A DNA stretch of 64,000 nt from Mucilaginibacter ginsenosidivorax (lineage in GTDB: Bacteria > Bacteroidota > Bacteroidia > Sphingobacteriales > Sphingobacteriaceae), in NCBI RefSeq assembly GCF_007971525.1, contig NZ_CP042437.1:7747414-7811413 (forward strand), written 5' to 3'. Every line of letters begins with the position of its first letter. Positions within the stretch are counted from its first letter, which is position 1. Positions 35,319 to 42,598 of the stretch are shown here, piece after piece. The notes below the pieces were generated by a model. The model saw only the letters and a program-made list of their open reading frames with translations. It ran no database searches and was not told the DNA's origin. The position numbers and the translations under genes are program-made.

Positions 35319-36074
35319 TTAAATACCATAAATGCCGCCCGAAACGGCAATCTTTTCTCCGGTGATCCATGCCGCATTATCAGAAGCAAGAAACACAGCT
35401 ACTTTTGCAATGTCTTCGGGCTGGCCGGTACGGCCAAGAGGGGTGTTAGCAACCAATTTTGCTTCAAAATCGCTGCCGATAAAACCCGCACTATGCGAGC
35501 CTTCCGTTTCGACAACACCGGGTAAAATAGAATTAATGCGAATATTTTTGCCGCTAAATTCTTTAGACAAGGCAATGGTAACAGCATCTAAAGCTGCCTT
35601 GGTTGCAGAATATACCGAGCCGGTGGCCAGCGGCGTATTGCTTGCACCCGAACTAATGTTAATGATGTTGCCGCCCCTATCGCCAAATAGCTTTACCGCT
35701 TCGCGGATAGCCAATAAAGATCCTAATACATTAATATTAAAATGCTGCTGAATAGATTCTACAGTTACCTGTTCAATGGGTGCATAATGATAAATGCCCG
35801 CATTGTTTACCAAAATATCCAGCGAACCGAAGGCTTTTTTTGTTTCGTCAAAAAGTCTGATCACGTCGGCCTCCTTAGACACATCACCCTGCACCGGGAT
35901 AGCCATCCCCCCGTTTTCGGTTATGGCCTGTACAACTTTATCTGCCCCTTCCTGGCTCGAAGCATAATTTACAACCACTTTTGCACCTTCTGCCGCAAGA
36001 TATTGGGCTATTGATGCGCCTATCCCTTTTGATGCACCGGTAACTATTGCTACTTTGTTTTTTAGTTTACTCAT
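35319..36074 (-). CDS. SDR-family oxidoreductase (3-oxoacyl-ACP reductase-like)
   Basis: A 251-residue classical SDR. T-G-A-S-K-G-I-G at 12-19, N-N-A-G-I-Y near 91, S-S-G-A-S-N and Y-S-A-T-K near 155, and terminal S-G-G-I-Y-G-I. Closest in layout to glucose 1-dehydrogenase/FabG-like enzymes. First gene of the SDR operon; its start codon is 106 bases from the HxlR gene start, with TAACTTTG boxes on both strands in between. HxlR regulators often sit next to and control NAD(P)H-dependent oxidoreductase genes, so it is the likely target. Confidence 0.9.
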   Translation of the reverse strand: MSKLKNKVAIVTGASKGIGASIAQYLAAEGAKVVVNYASSQEGADKVVQAITENGGMAIPVQGDVSKEADVIRLFDETKKAFGSLDILVNNAGIYHYAPIEQVTVESIQQHFNINVLGSLLAIREAVKLFGDRGGNIINISSGASNTPLATGSVYSATKAALDAVTIALSKEFSGKNIRINSILPGVVETEGSHSAGFIGSDFEAKLVANTPLGRTGQPEDIAKVAVFLASDNAAWITGEKIAVSGGIYGI

Positions 36075-36102
36075 TTTTGTTTACTGATTGAATATTGAGC
36101 AG

Positions 36103-36139
36103 CAAAGTTAGACCAGTTTGATATATATTAGTAACTTTG
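36103..36139. promoter_or_regulatory. Divergent -7 boxes for the SDR operon and the HxlR gene
   Basis: TAACTTTG occurs on the minus strand at 36110-36103 (facing the SDR operon) and on the plus strand at 36132-36139 (facing HxlR). Both are exact TAnnTTTG matches and the polymerases would compete. Clear -33 boxes at standard spacing are lacking, which would fit activator- or repressor-dependent promoters. Confidence 0.5.
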
Positions 36140-36178
36140 TATCAAAAAGTAACAGTAACCTTGAAGTAACAAAGTAAC
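36130..36178 (+). promoter_or_regulatory. Array of five AGTAAC hexamers, candidate HxlR operator
   Basis: AGTAAC occurs at 36130, 36148, 36154, 36165 and 36173 (start positions), all on the same strand, within 49 bases. The first overlaps the plus-strand -7 box and the last ends two bases before the HxlR ATG. Such a dense same-strand series is unlikely by chance and sits exactly where HxlR autoregulation would act. Confidence 0.5.
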
Positions 36179-36180
36179 AT

Positions 36181-36537
36181 ATGGAGTGCAAACCAAAATT
36201 TCAAACAGACCGCAAAAAGGAGATGATGGCCATCCATGATGCAATGGATGTGCTGAGCGGGAAATGGAAGATTTATATTATTTCATCAATCTGCCATTAC
36301 AATAAAAGAAGGTTTTCTGATATCTTAAACGATGTTGTGGGCATCTCTAACAAAATGCTGAGCAAAGAATTGAAAGAACTGGAAATTAACAAATTAGTTA
36401 AACGCACAGTTTTAGACACACACCCGGTAACCATTCAGTATGAACTTACCGAACACGGGAAAACTTTACAAACCATAATCCACAACCTGACAGATTGGGG
36501 AATAGCGCACCGGAAAGAAATTATTGGGGAAAAATAA
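36181..36537 (+). CDS. HxlR-family transcriptional regulator
   Basis: A 118-residue winged-helix regulator. The family core D-V-L-S-G-K-W-K near 27, R-F-S-D-I-L and I-S-N-K-M-L-S-K-E-L-K-E-L near 60, and V-x-Y-E-L-T-E-H-G near 85 are all present. A single N-terminal Cys3 lies where redox- or electrophile-sensing HxlR proteins carry their reactive Cys. The protein binds DNA as a dimer and commonly controls a divergent oxidoreductase operon; here three SDR genes. The five AGTAAC repeats upstream are its best candidate site. Confidence 0.93.
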   Translation: MECKPKFQTDRKKEMMAIHDAMDVLSGKWKIYIISSICHYNKRRFSDILNDVVGISNKMLSKELKELEINKLVKRTVLDTHPVTIQYELTEHGKTLQTIIHNLTDWGIAHRKEIIGEK

Positions 36538-36680
36538 GGCCTTGTGCATGATTAAATATTAGCACGACCAATCGAGCTTGTTTTTTACAGACAAGGACCT
36601 TATAGATTGTGATGGTATTAACAAGAAACTTCGTAGTTGCAAAAACGAGTACATCAAGTTATTAGAAATACCACTGGTAT

Positions 36681-37274
36681 TTAAGCACCGATAGTACCTA
36701 TTTTAACTTCTCCGGCGCGCTTGTAATTGGCAAAAATTACGCCGGCCGGCGTAACCACGCTCTCTGTTAACGTAAATGCAGCCGGCGTTATGCCGTTGCT
36801 AAACAGCTTTTTTCCTCCGCCAAGCAGAACGGGGTAAATCTTGAGCCAAAGCTCATCAACCAAATCATGCTTCAGTAATAAATGAACAAGCTGGCTGCTG
36901 CCCCATACTTTAAGGTCGGTGCCGTCCGAATTTTTGAGTTTTTCGATATCAGCCACACTGGTAAGGAACTCTGTATTTTGCCAATCGGACTTTTGCATGG
37001 TGCCCGACAAAACATATTTTGTTACGTCATTAATGCCCGGCCAGTAGCTGGCATGTTGAGGCCAATACCCGGCAAAAATTTCGAATGTTTTTCGGCCAAG
37101 CAAAAGATCTGCCCGCTCCATCTGCTTTTGCATAGCCTTACCCGAAACTTCGTCGCCATAAGGCGCCGACCAGCCACCATATTTAAAACCACCTGATGGA
37201 TCTTCATCAGGGTTGCCGGGTGCCTGCATCACGCCGTCTAATGTCATAAATGTTGTAACGATAATTTTTCTCAT
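36681..37274 (-). CDS. Dihydrofolate-reductase-family protein (RibD C-terminal-like)
   Basis: 197 residues from the ATG at 37274 (M-R-K-I-I-V-T-T-F-M-T-L-D-G-V-M); a longer frame upstream lacks family sequence. The fold is the DHFR/RibD C-terminal type: D-L-L-L-G-R-K-T-F-E near 60, K-Y-V-L-S-G-T-M, the W-G-S-S-Q-L-V-H-L-L segment and L-L-G-G-G-K-K-L-F near 160. These proteins are NADPH-binding reductases of unknown substrate, not true folate enzymes. It is convergent with HxlR. Confidence 0.88.
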   Translation of the reverse strand: MRKIIVTTFMTLDGVMQAPGNPDEDPSGGFKYGGWSAPYGDEVSGKAMQKQMERADLLLGRKTFEIFAGYWPQHASYWPGINDVTKYVLSGTMQKSDWQNTEFLTSVADIEKLKNSDGTDLKVWGSSQLVHLLLKHDLVDELWLKIYPVLLGGGKKLFSNGITPAAFTLTESVVTPAGVIFANYKRAGEVKIGTIGA

Positions 37275-37475
37275 GTGTATTCGTCGGTGATTACAGTGCT
37301 GACGCCGCACTTTTATGCTTGTATGCCCGGCATCATTATAGCTTGATGTGCCACTAAATAACAATTTCCCAACAGCGTTATTATTTTTCTTACAACGCCA
37401 AATACTTTCAAAAAACTAAAAATACGTATTATTACGTTTACTGGTTCGTGGTTTTTTGTTTACTTTAGCCCTTAG

Positions 37476-38621
37476 ATGATTTCTGTAGTTTCAAAATTAC
37501 CCCAAACGGGCACTACCATATTTACGGTAATGTCGGCCCTGGCCAACGAGGTTGGTGCTATAAACTTGTCGCAGGGATTTCCCGATTACAATTGCTCGGC
37601 CGACCTGATCGGTCTGGTTAACAAGGCTATGAACGATGGCCATAACCAGTATGCGCCGATGGCCGGTGTAATGAGCCTAAGGGAGCGGATTGCCGAAAAA
37701 ACCGAGAAGCTTTACGGCGCCGTTTACAACCCCGAAACCGAAATAACCATTACAGCCGGTGGCACGCAGGCTATATTTACAGCCATTAGCGCGGTTATAC
37801 ACCCTAACGACGAGGTTATTATTTTTGAGCCTGCGTTTGATTGCTATGCCCCAGCCATAAAGCTAATGGGCGGCGTGGTAAAATCATTACCGCTGGAGCC
37901 GCCAAACTACCGCATTGCCTGGGATATGGTAAAAAGGCTCATCAACCACAAAACCAAAATGATTATCCTTAATTCGCCGCAAAACCCTACTGCAACTATT
38001 TTGCACAAAGAGGATATTGACGAATTAAGCGCATTGGTTAAAAACCAGGATATTTTAATATTGAGCGACGAGGTTTACGAACACCTGATATATGACGGCC
38101 AAACGCACCACAGCATGGCGCGCTACCCCGATTTGCAGCAGCGCAGCTTTATAGTAGCATCCTTTGGCAAACCATTTCACGCTACCGGCTGGAAGGTAGG
38201 CTACTGTATGGCGCCGGCCTACCTGATGCAGGAATTCAGGAAAATTCACCAGTTTTTGGTATTCGCGGTTAACACACCGATACAATATGCCATTGCCGAG
38301 CATTTAAAAAATGAAGAAACTTATACGGGTTTACCGGAGTTTTTTCAGCAGAAAAGAGATTACTTTCGCCAGGGGCTGCAACAAACGCGTTTCGAGCTGT
38401 TGCCTTGCTACGGATCGTACTTTCAATCAGTACGTTACAGCAATATTACCGACGAAAAAGATGCCGATTTTGTACTGCGCCTTACTAAGGAGTTTGGGGT
38501 GGCGGCAATACCGGTGTCGGCCTTTTACAGCAAGGGGATTGATCATCACGTGTTAAGGTTTTGTTTCGCCAAAAGGCAAGAAACTTTAGATAAAGCCGTT
38601 GATAGGTTATTGAAGGTTTAA
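37476..38621 (+). CDS. PLP aminotransferase, methionine/glutamine transaminase (YbdL/MtnE-like)
   Basis: A 381-residue fold-type I aminotransferase. N-L-S-Q-G-F-P-D-Y near 31, A-G-G-T-Q-A-I near 94, N-S-P-Q-N-P-T near 169, D-E-V-Y-E near 202 and the PLP lysine in S-F-G-K-P-F near 233, with Arg in V-L-R-F-C-F at the end. The Q-G-F-P start and length match the YbdL/kynurenine-aminotransferase group that uses methionine or glutamine with 2-oxo acids. The next gene encodes an omega-amidase, the partner that consumes the 2-oxoglutaramate by-product of glutamine transamination, so recycling of 4-methylthio-2-oxobutyrate to methionine is the likely role. Confidence 0.88.
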   Translation: MISVVSKLPQTGTTIFTVMSALANEVGAINLSQGFPDYNCSADLIGLVNKAMNDGHNQYAPMAGVMSLRERIAEKTEKLYGAVYNPETEITITAGGTQAIFTAISAVIHPNDEVIIFEPAFDCYAPAIKLMGGVVKSLPLEPPNYRIAWDMVKRLINHKTKMIILNSPQNPTATILHKEDIDELSALVKNQDILILSDEVYEHLIYDGQTHHSMARYPDLQQRSFIVASFGKPFHATGWKVGYCMAPAYLMQEFRKIHQFLVFAVNTPIQYAIAEHLKNEETYTGLPEFFQQKRDYFRQGLQQTRFELLPCYGSYFQSVRYSNITDEKDADFVLRLTKEFGVAAIPVSAFYSKGIDHHVLRFCFAKRQETLDKAVDRLLKV

Positions 38622-38631
38622 TTTTGAGTTA

Positions 38632-38750
38632 ATAGACCATGGTCGATAGTCCATGGTAAAAGCACAGAATTGAACAATCTGGTTAAAGATAATTAGCTAT
38701 CATCCATTAACTTTAAAAACTATAGCCCATGGACTATGGTCTATCGACTA
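38632..38750. repeat. ATAGACCATGG-word inverted repeat
   Basis: Left part (38632-38656) and right part (38727-38748) are built from ATAGACCATGG, CGATAGTCCATGG variants in inverted orientation, with about 70 unrelated bases between. It fills the gap between the aminotransferase and the omega-amidase. Confidence 0.6.
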
Positions 38751-38760
38751 AACACCGCTT

Positions 38761-39546
38761 ATGGATAATCTTAAAATTACCGTTTTTCAAGGCTACCTTT
38801 TTTGGGAAAATACTGATAAAAATTTACAAAATATCACTTTACGCTTATCTGGCGGAATAAGGGAAAAAACAGACCTTATTATCCTGCCCGAAATGTTTAG
38901 CACCGGCTTTACCATGAATGCCGCAGCCCTTGCCGAACCGATGGAAGGCAAAACTATGCAGTGGATGCACCAAACTGCAAAACAGCACGACTGTGTGGTT
39001 ACCGGCAGCATCATTATTAAAGAAAACGACCATTACTACAACCGCCTCATTTGGATGCGTACCGACGGCACTTATGAATATTATGATAAACGCCACCTGT
39101 TTGCTTTAGGCAAAGAACACAATACCTACACCGCCGGAACCAAAAAAATTATGGTAGAGCTGAACGGCTGGAAAATATGCCCCATGATTTGCTACGACCT
39201 GCGTTTCCCGGTATGGCTGCGCAACCTTGCCAATACCCCCTACGATTTGCTGATAGTTGTAGCCAACTGGCCCGAACGCCGCGCCCTGCACTGGCGTACC
39301 CTGCTACCCGCCCGCGCTGTTGAAAATCAGGCCTATGTAGTTGGTGTAAACCGGGTTGGCCATGATGGCAACGAAGTTTACCATTCAGGCGATTCAACCT
39401 GTATCGATCCAAATGGCAACGTAGTTTACTACAAGCGCGATGAGGACGATGTATATACCTTCTCCATCATCGCCGACGAGGTACAAAAAGCCCGCCGTGC
39501 TTTACCGTTTTTGAAAGATGCTGATGAATTTGAAATAAACCTTTAG
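38761..39546 (+). CDS. Omega-amidase of the nitrilase superfamily (YafV-like)
   Basis: A 261-residue nitrilase-superfamily amidase. The catalytic set is visible: Glu in L-P-E-M-F-S-T-G-F near 43, Lys in Y-D-K-R-H-L-F near 108, and Cys in I-C-Y-D-L-R-F-P near 143. The layout and Q-G-Y-L-F-W-E-N start fit the omega-amidase group that hydrolyses 2-oxoglutaramate or 2-oxosuccinamate to the oxo acid and ammonia. The preceding gene makes the likely substrate. The two genes are 139 bases apart with a repeat between, so co-transcription is possible but not certain. Confidence 0.88.
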   Translation: MDNLKITVFQGYLFWENTDKNLQNITLRLSGGIREKTDLIILPEMFSTGFTMNAAALAEPMEGKTMQWMHQTAKQHDCVVTGSIIIKENDHYYNRLIWMRTDGTYEYYDKRHLFALGKEHNTYTAGTKKIMVELNGWKICPMICYDLRFPVWLRNLANTPYDLLIVVANWPERRALHWRTLLPARAVENQAYVVGVNRVGHDGNEVYHSGDSTCIDPNGNVVYYKRDEDDVYTFSIIADEVQKARRALPFLKDADEFEINL

Positions 39547-39552
39547 TGGGTT

Positions 39553-39618
39553 GGTCACTGGTCACTGGTCACTGGTCACTGGTCACTGGTCACTGGTCAC
39601 TGGTCACTGGTCACTGGT
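39553..39618. repeat. Nine tandem copies of GGTCACT
   Basis: Exact seven-base units from 39553 to 39615, plus a partial unit, seven bases after the omega-amidase stop codon. All nine units are identical, suggesting recent expansion or continuing slippage. The region 39619-39770 that follows is AT-rich and shows nothing else. Confidence 0.95.
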
Positions 39619-39770
39619 GAGAATTGGGTTGAGATTATTTTGTTTTAAAAATTTGCATTTTCTGTAATATTTTTGAGCATTTATTAACTATTACTGCACT
39701 TTTTTTGTGAAAAACTTCATGTTTTTTGACATCTTTTTATGGTATGGTGATGCTGTGCCCTGTTTTTAAA

Positions 39771-39809
39771 ATGAGGTGTTCGGGCTTTACCTGGGTCCGA
39801 ACACCTCAT
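39771..39809. repeat. 13-bp inverted repeat, ATGAGGTGTTCGG
   Basis: Perfect arms ATGAGGTGTTCGG (39771-39783) and CCGAACACCTCAT (39797-39809), 13-base loop. It lacks a T-run on the plus strand, so as a terminator for the omega-amidase gene it would be weak; it may be a mobile-palindrome remnant. Confidence 0.6.
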
Positions 39810-39906
39810 AAATTATAACCAACTGACAATCAGTATATATAAAAATAAACCCAAAGCTCTCTTCGAAACATTCGAACACTTAAAAATCTGATTTATAATA
39901 ACTTAA

Positions 39907-39926
39907 GGATTAGGACTTCCTAATCC
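39907..39926. promoter_or_regulatory. Palindromic operator-like site upstream of the metal efflux operon
   Basis: GGATTAGGA and TCCTAATCC form 9-bp perfect arms around a two-base centre, about 130 bases before the TolC-family gene. Size and symmetry fit a dimeric regulator. No regulator gene is adjacent. Confidence 0.4.
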
Positions 39927-40055
39927 GAACGGATACTCCTGCAAAAGCGAACGCCTGATCTTAATATCCGCGTACATAATTTTCATCCGGTAATCCTCTT
40001 CATAGAAAATTCATAAGAGTTACTAACTTTTGCCCCGTTGAATTGAAAGAGGACT

Positions 40056-41330
40056 ATGTGTAAAATAAAAACCCTGCTATTTTTATTAGTTGTATTTTTT
40101 TGCTGTAATACAAATCGGGCAACCGCCCAAACCGACACACTCAAAATTAACTTCCAGGATGCCGAAAAACAGTTTTTGGAAAACAACCTGGCCTTACTGG
40201 CGCAGAAGTATAATATTGAGGCTTCAAAAGCGCTGATACAGCAAGCCAAACTCTGGGACAACCCGGTACTAAGCACCGACCAAAACATCTGGGATGGCGG
40301 CAGCAAAAAATTCTTTTACCACGGCAATAACAGCGGCCAGGTTTTTGTGCAGCTAAGCCAGGTTTTTGCTACCGCGGGCAAACGCGGCAAACAGGTAAAA
40401 GTAGCCGAAGATGATGCCAAAGTTCAGGAAGCTGCCTTTGCCGATCTGATGCGCAACCTGCGTTACAACCTTCAGCTGGATTTCAGCCAGTTAGCTACAT
40501 TGAACGCCCAGGAAAAAGTTTACCAGAACGAAATTAGTTCGGCCCAGAACCTGGTTGCGGCCATTCAAAAATCATTTGATGCCGGTAATACTTCAATGAA
40601 AGATCTGATCCGCCTGAAAGCATTACTTTTTGGCCTGCAGAATGATATGGTAGAAAATCATCGCCAGGTAAACGATTTGCAAACTGAGTTAAAAACCCTG
40701 CTGCAAACCAAGGAAACTGCCTTTGTATACCCGCTGATAAACGACAAACCTGTTGAAACGGTAACCCTCGATATCCCAGGTTTGATTGAGCAGGCCAAAA
40801 CAAACAGGCCCGATTACCTGTCAAATCAATACCAGTTAAGTTCGGCCACACATAACCTGGCGTATCAAAAAGCTTTGGCCGTACCCGATGTTACTATCGG
40901 TGCCGCTTATGACCAAAACAGCAGTTATGCCCGCAACTACTATGGCCTGCAAATTGGCTTGCCCCTGCCCTTTTTTAACCGTAACCAGGGCAATATCAAG
41001 TCGGCCAAATTCAATATTCAAAGTCAGGAAGCAACTGTAAAGCAGAACGAACTTCAGCTTAAAAACGATGTTGTAGCGGCTGTAAATCAGTACAAATTAA
41101 ACCAGCAACTGTTCTCGACCCAGCAACTGGAGTTTAATGAGCAATACGATAAACTGTTTAACAGCATGCTTAAAAGCTTCCAGCAAAGACAAATCAGCCT
41201 GATTGAATTTGTCGATTTTTTTGATACCTACAAAGACACCAAGCTAAAAATACTGCAACAGCAATACAACCTGCAAAAAGCCATTGCCGACCTGAACTTT
41301 GCAACCGGCACTACTATAATTAAATCGTAA
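40056..41330 (+). CDS. TolC-family outer-membrane efflux protein
   Basis: A 424-residue protein with a Sec signal peptide (L-L-F-L-L-V-V-F-F-C-C-N, cut near A-T-A-Q) and the long alpha-helical, internally repeated layout of TolC/OprM proteins. Two helical halves are seen, each with E-A-S-K-A/Q-A-K-L-W-D-N-P-type strands. It forms the trimeric outer-membrane channel of a tripartite pump. First gene of a three-gene heavy-metal efflux operon, 23 bases before the adaptor. Somewhat shorter than E. coli CusC (about 460). Confidence 0.9.
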   Translation: MCKIKTLLFLLVVFFCCNTNRATAQTDTLKINFQDAEKQFLENNLALLAQKYNIEASKALIQQAKLWDNPVLSTDQNIWDGGSKKFFYHGNNSGQVFVQLSQVFATAGKRGKQVKVAEDDAKVQEAAFADLMRNLRYNLQLDFSQLATLNAQEKVYQNEISSAQNLVAAIQKSFDAGNTSMKDLIRLKALLFGLQNDMVENHRQVNDLQTELKTLLQTKETAFVYPLINDKPVETVTLDIPGLIEQAKTNRPDYLSNQYQLSSATHNLAYQKALAVPDVTIGAAYDQNSSYARNYYGLQIGLPLPFFNRNQGNIKSAKFNIQSQEATVKQNELQLKNDVVAAVNQYKLNQQLFSTQQLEFNEQYDKLFNSMLKSFQQRQISLIEFVDFFDTYKDTKLKILQQQYNLQKAIADLNFATGTTIIKS

Positions 41331-41353
41331 AACACCTTATAAAACATATATAA

Positions 41354-42454
41354 ATGATGAAAAGAGAAACGCTGTTATCCGGCATCTCCGCTTTACTATT
41401 GCTTGCCGCCTGCAAAGGCAAGCCGCAACCCGTAGCCGAAAATAAGCAGGTTTGCGTAAGCGATTCGATGGCAAAAATCATAACCATTGATACCGCAAAA
41501 ACAACCGCCATAAAAAATGAACTTACCCTATCGGGCGAGGTTTCAAATGATGAAAATAACGTTGTAAAAGTTTTTCCTTTTTCAAGCGGGCAAATACTGG
41601 ATGTTAAAGTTTCCCTTGGCGATAAAGTATCCAAAGGTCAAACCCTTGCTATCATGCGCAGCGCCGATGTTGCCGGGAATTATACCGACTTAACGGCCAC
41701 AAAATCAGACCTCGCCATATCAAAACGCCAACTGGAGCAGGCGGAGTACCTGTACAAAAATGGTATCTCCAGCGAGCGTGATTACACCGAAGCCAAAGAA
41801 AATTATAACAAGGCAGAAGCAGCTAACCATAAAATTCAGCAGCAAATAGCCATTAATGGTGGCGGTAACACCAACCCGGGCGGCACGCTGATTATCAGGG
41901 CACCCGAAACCGGTTATGTAGTCGAAAAAAATGTTACCACAGGCAGCTTCATCCGCCAGGATAACAACGGCAGTATGTTCACGATATCCAACATGAAAGA
42001 TGTATGGATTTGGGCCAACGTGTTTGAATCCGACATCAGCAAGGTTAAAACTGGGTACAGTGCAAAAGTAACCACGCTGGCCTACCCCGGTAAGGTTTTC
42101 GAAGGTAAAATTGATGCTGTAAGCTCGGTGCTCGATCCTGATAACAAAGTAATGAAGATAAAAGTGGTATTACCAAATACCGATATGCTGCTGAAACCCG
42201 AAATGTTTACCAATGTAGTGATTACCAATAACGATGCCGCAACGTCGGTATCAATCCCGGCAAAAGCAGTGATTTTCGACAGCAGTAAAAACTTCGTGGT
42301 GGTTTATAACAGCAAATGCGATTTAAAGGTACGCGAGGTAAGCGTTATCAAAACAGTAGACGATATCACCTACATCGCATCTGGCCTAAACGCCGGCGAC
42401 AGAGTGATCTCCAAAAACGGCCTGCTTTTATACGATGCGTTAGCGGGAGATTGA
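41354..42454 (+). CDS. RND efflux periplasmic adaptor, lipoprotein (CusB/CzcB-like)
   Basis: A 366-residue membrane-fusion protein. Lipoprotein signal with lipobox L-L-A-A-C20. The barrel/lipoyl region (about 60-100, S-G-Q-I-L-D-V-K-V-S-L-G-D-K-V) is paired with a second lipoyl half (about 180-200, I-R-A-P-E-T-G-Y-V-V-E), separated by a helical hairpin (about 105-165). A beta-barrel domain follows. It joins the inner-membrane pump to the outer-membrane channel. No His- or Met-rich metal-binding tail is present. A repeat-filled 144-base gap separates it from the pump gene. Confidence 0.9.
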   Translation: MMKRETLLSGISALLLLAACKGKPQPVAENKQVCVSDSMAKIITIDTAKTTAIKNELTLSGEVSNDENNVVKVFPFSSGQILDVKVSLGDKVSKGQTLAIMRSADVAGNYTDLTATKSDLAISKRQLEQAEYLYKNGISSERDYTEAKENYNKAEAANHKIQQQIAINGGGNTNPGGTLIIRAPETGYVVEKNVTTGSFIRQDNNGSMFTISNMKDVWIWANVFESDISKVKTGYSAKVTTLAYPGKVFEGKIDAVSSVLDPDNKVMKIKVVLPNTDMLLKPEMFTNVVITNNDAATSVSIPAKAVIFDSSKNFVVVYNSKCDLKVREVSVIKTVDDITYIASGLNAGDRVISKNGLLLYDALAGD

Positions 42455-42460
42455 TTTTTT

Positions 42461-42592
42461 AGTATCAAGTAGTTAGTATCAAGATTTTAAAATCGTGTTT
42501 ACCGGATGCTTCCAATACAAGATAAACCTTGAGAAAAAAGGTCTTGATACTTGATACTCGCTACTTGATACTGTTTAAAACTACTTGATACT
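42461..42592. repeat. AGTATCAAGTAG-word inverted repeat inside the efflux operon
   Basis: Left words AGTATCAAGT-AGT-TAGTATCAAGA at 42461-42484 and inverted right words TCTTGATACTTGATACTCG, CTACTTGATACT at 42542-42572 and again CTACTTGATACT at 42580-42592. Both sides are within the transcript linking adaptor and pump genes, so they could form a stem 6 bases before the pump ATG. Confidence 0.7.
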
Positions 42593-42598
42593 ATCAAA

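Noticed and set aside
39553..39618. Tandem GGTCACT units as a possible CRISPR array
   Set aside because: The units are contiguous with no spacers, the repeat is only seven bases, and no cas genes are near.
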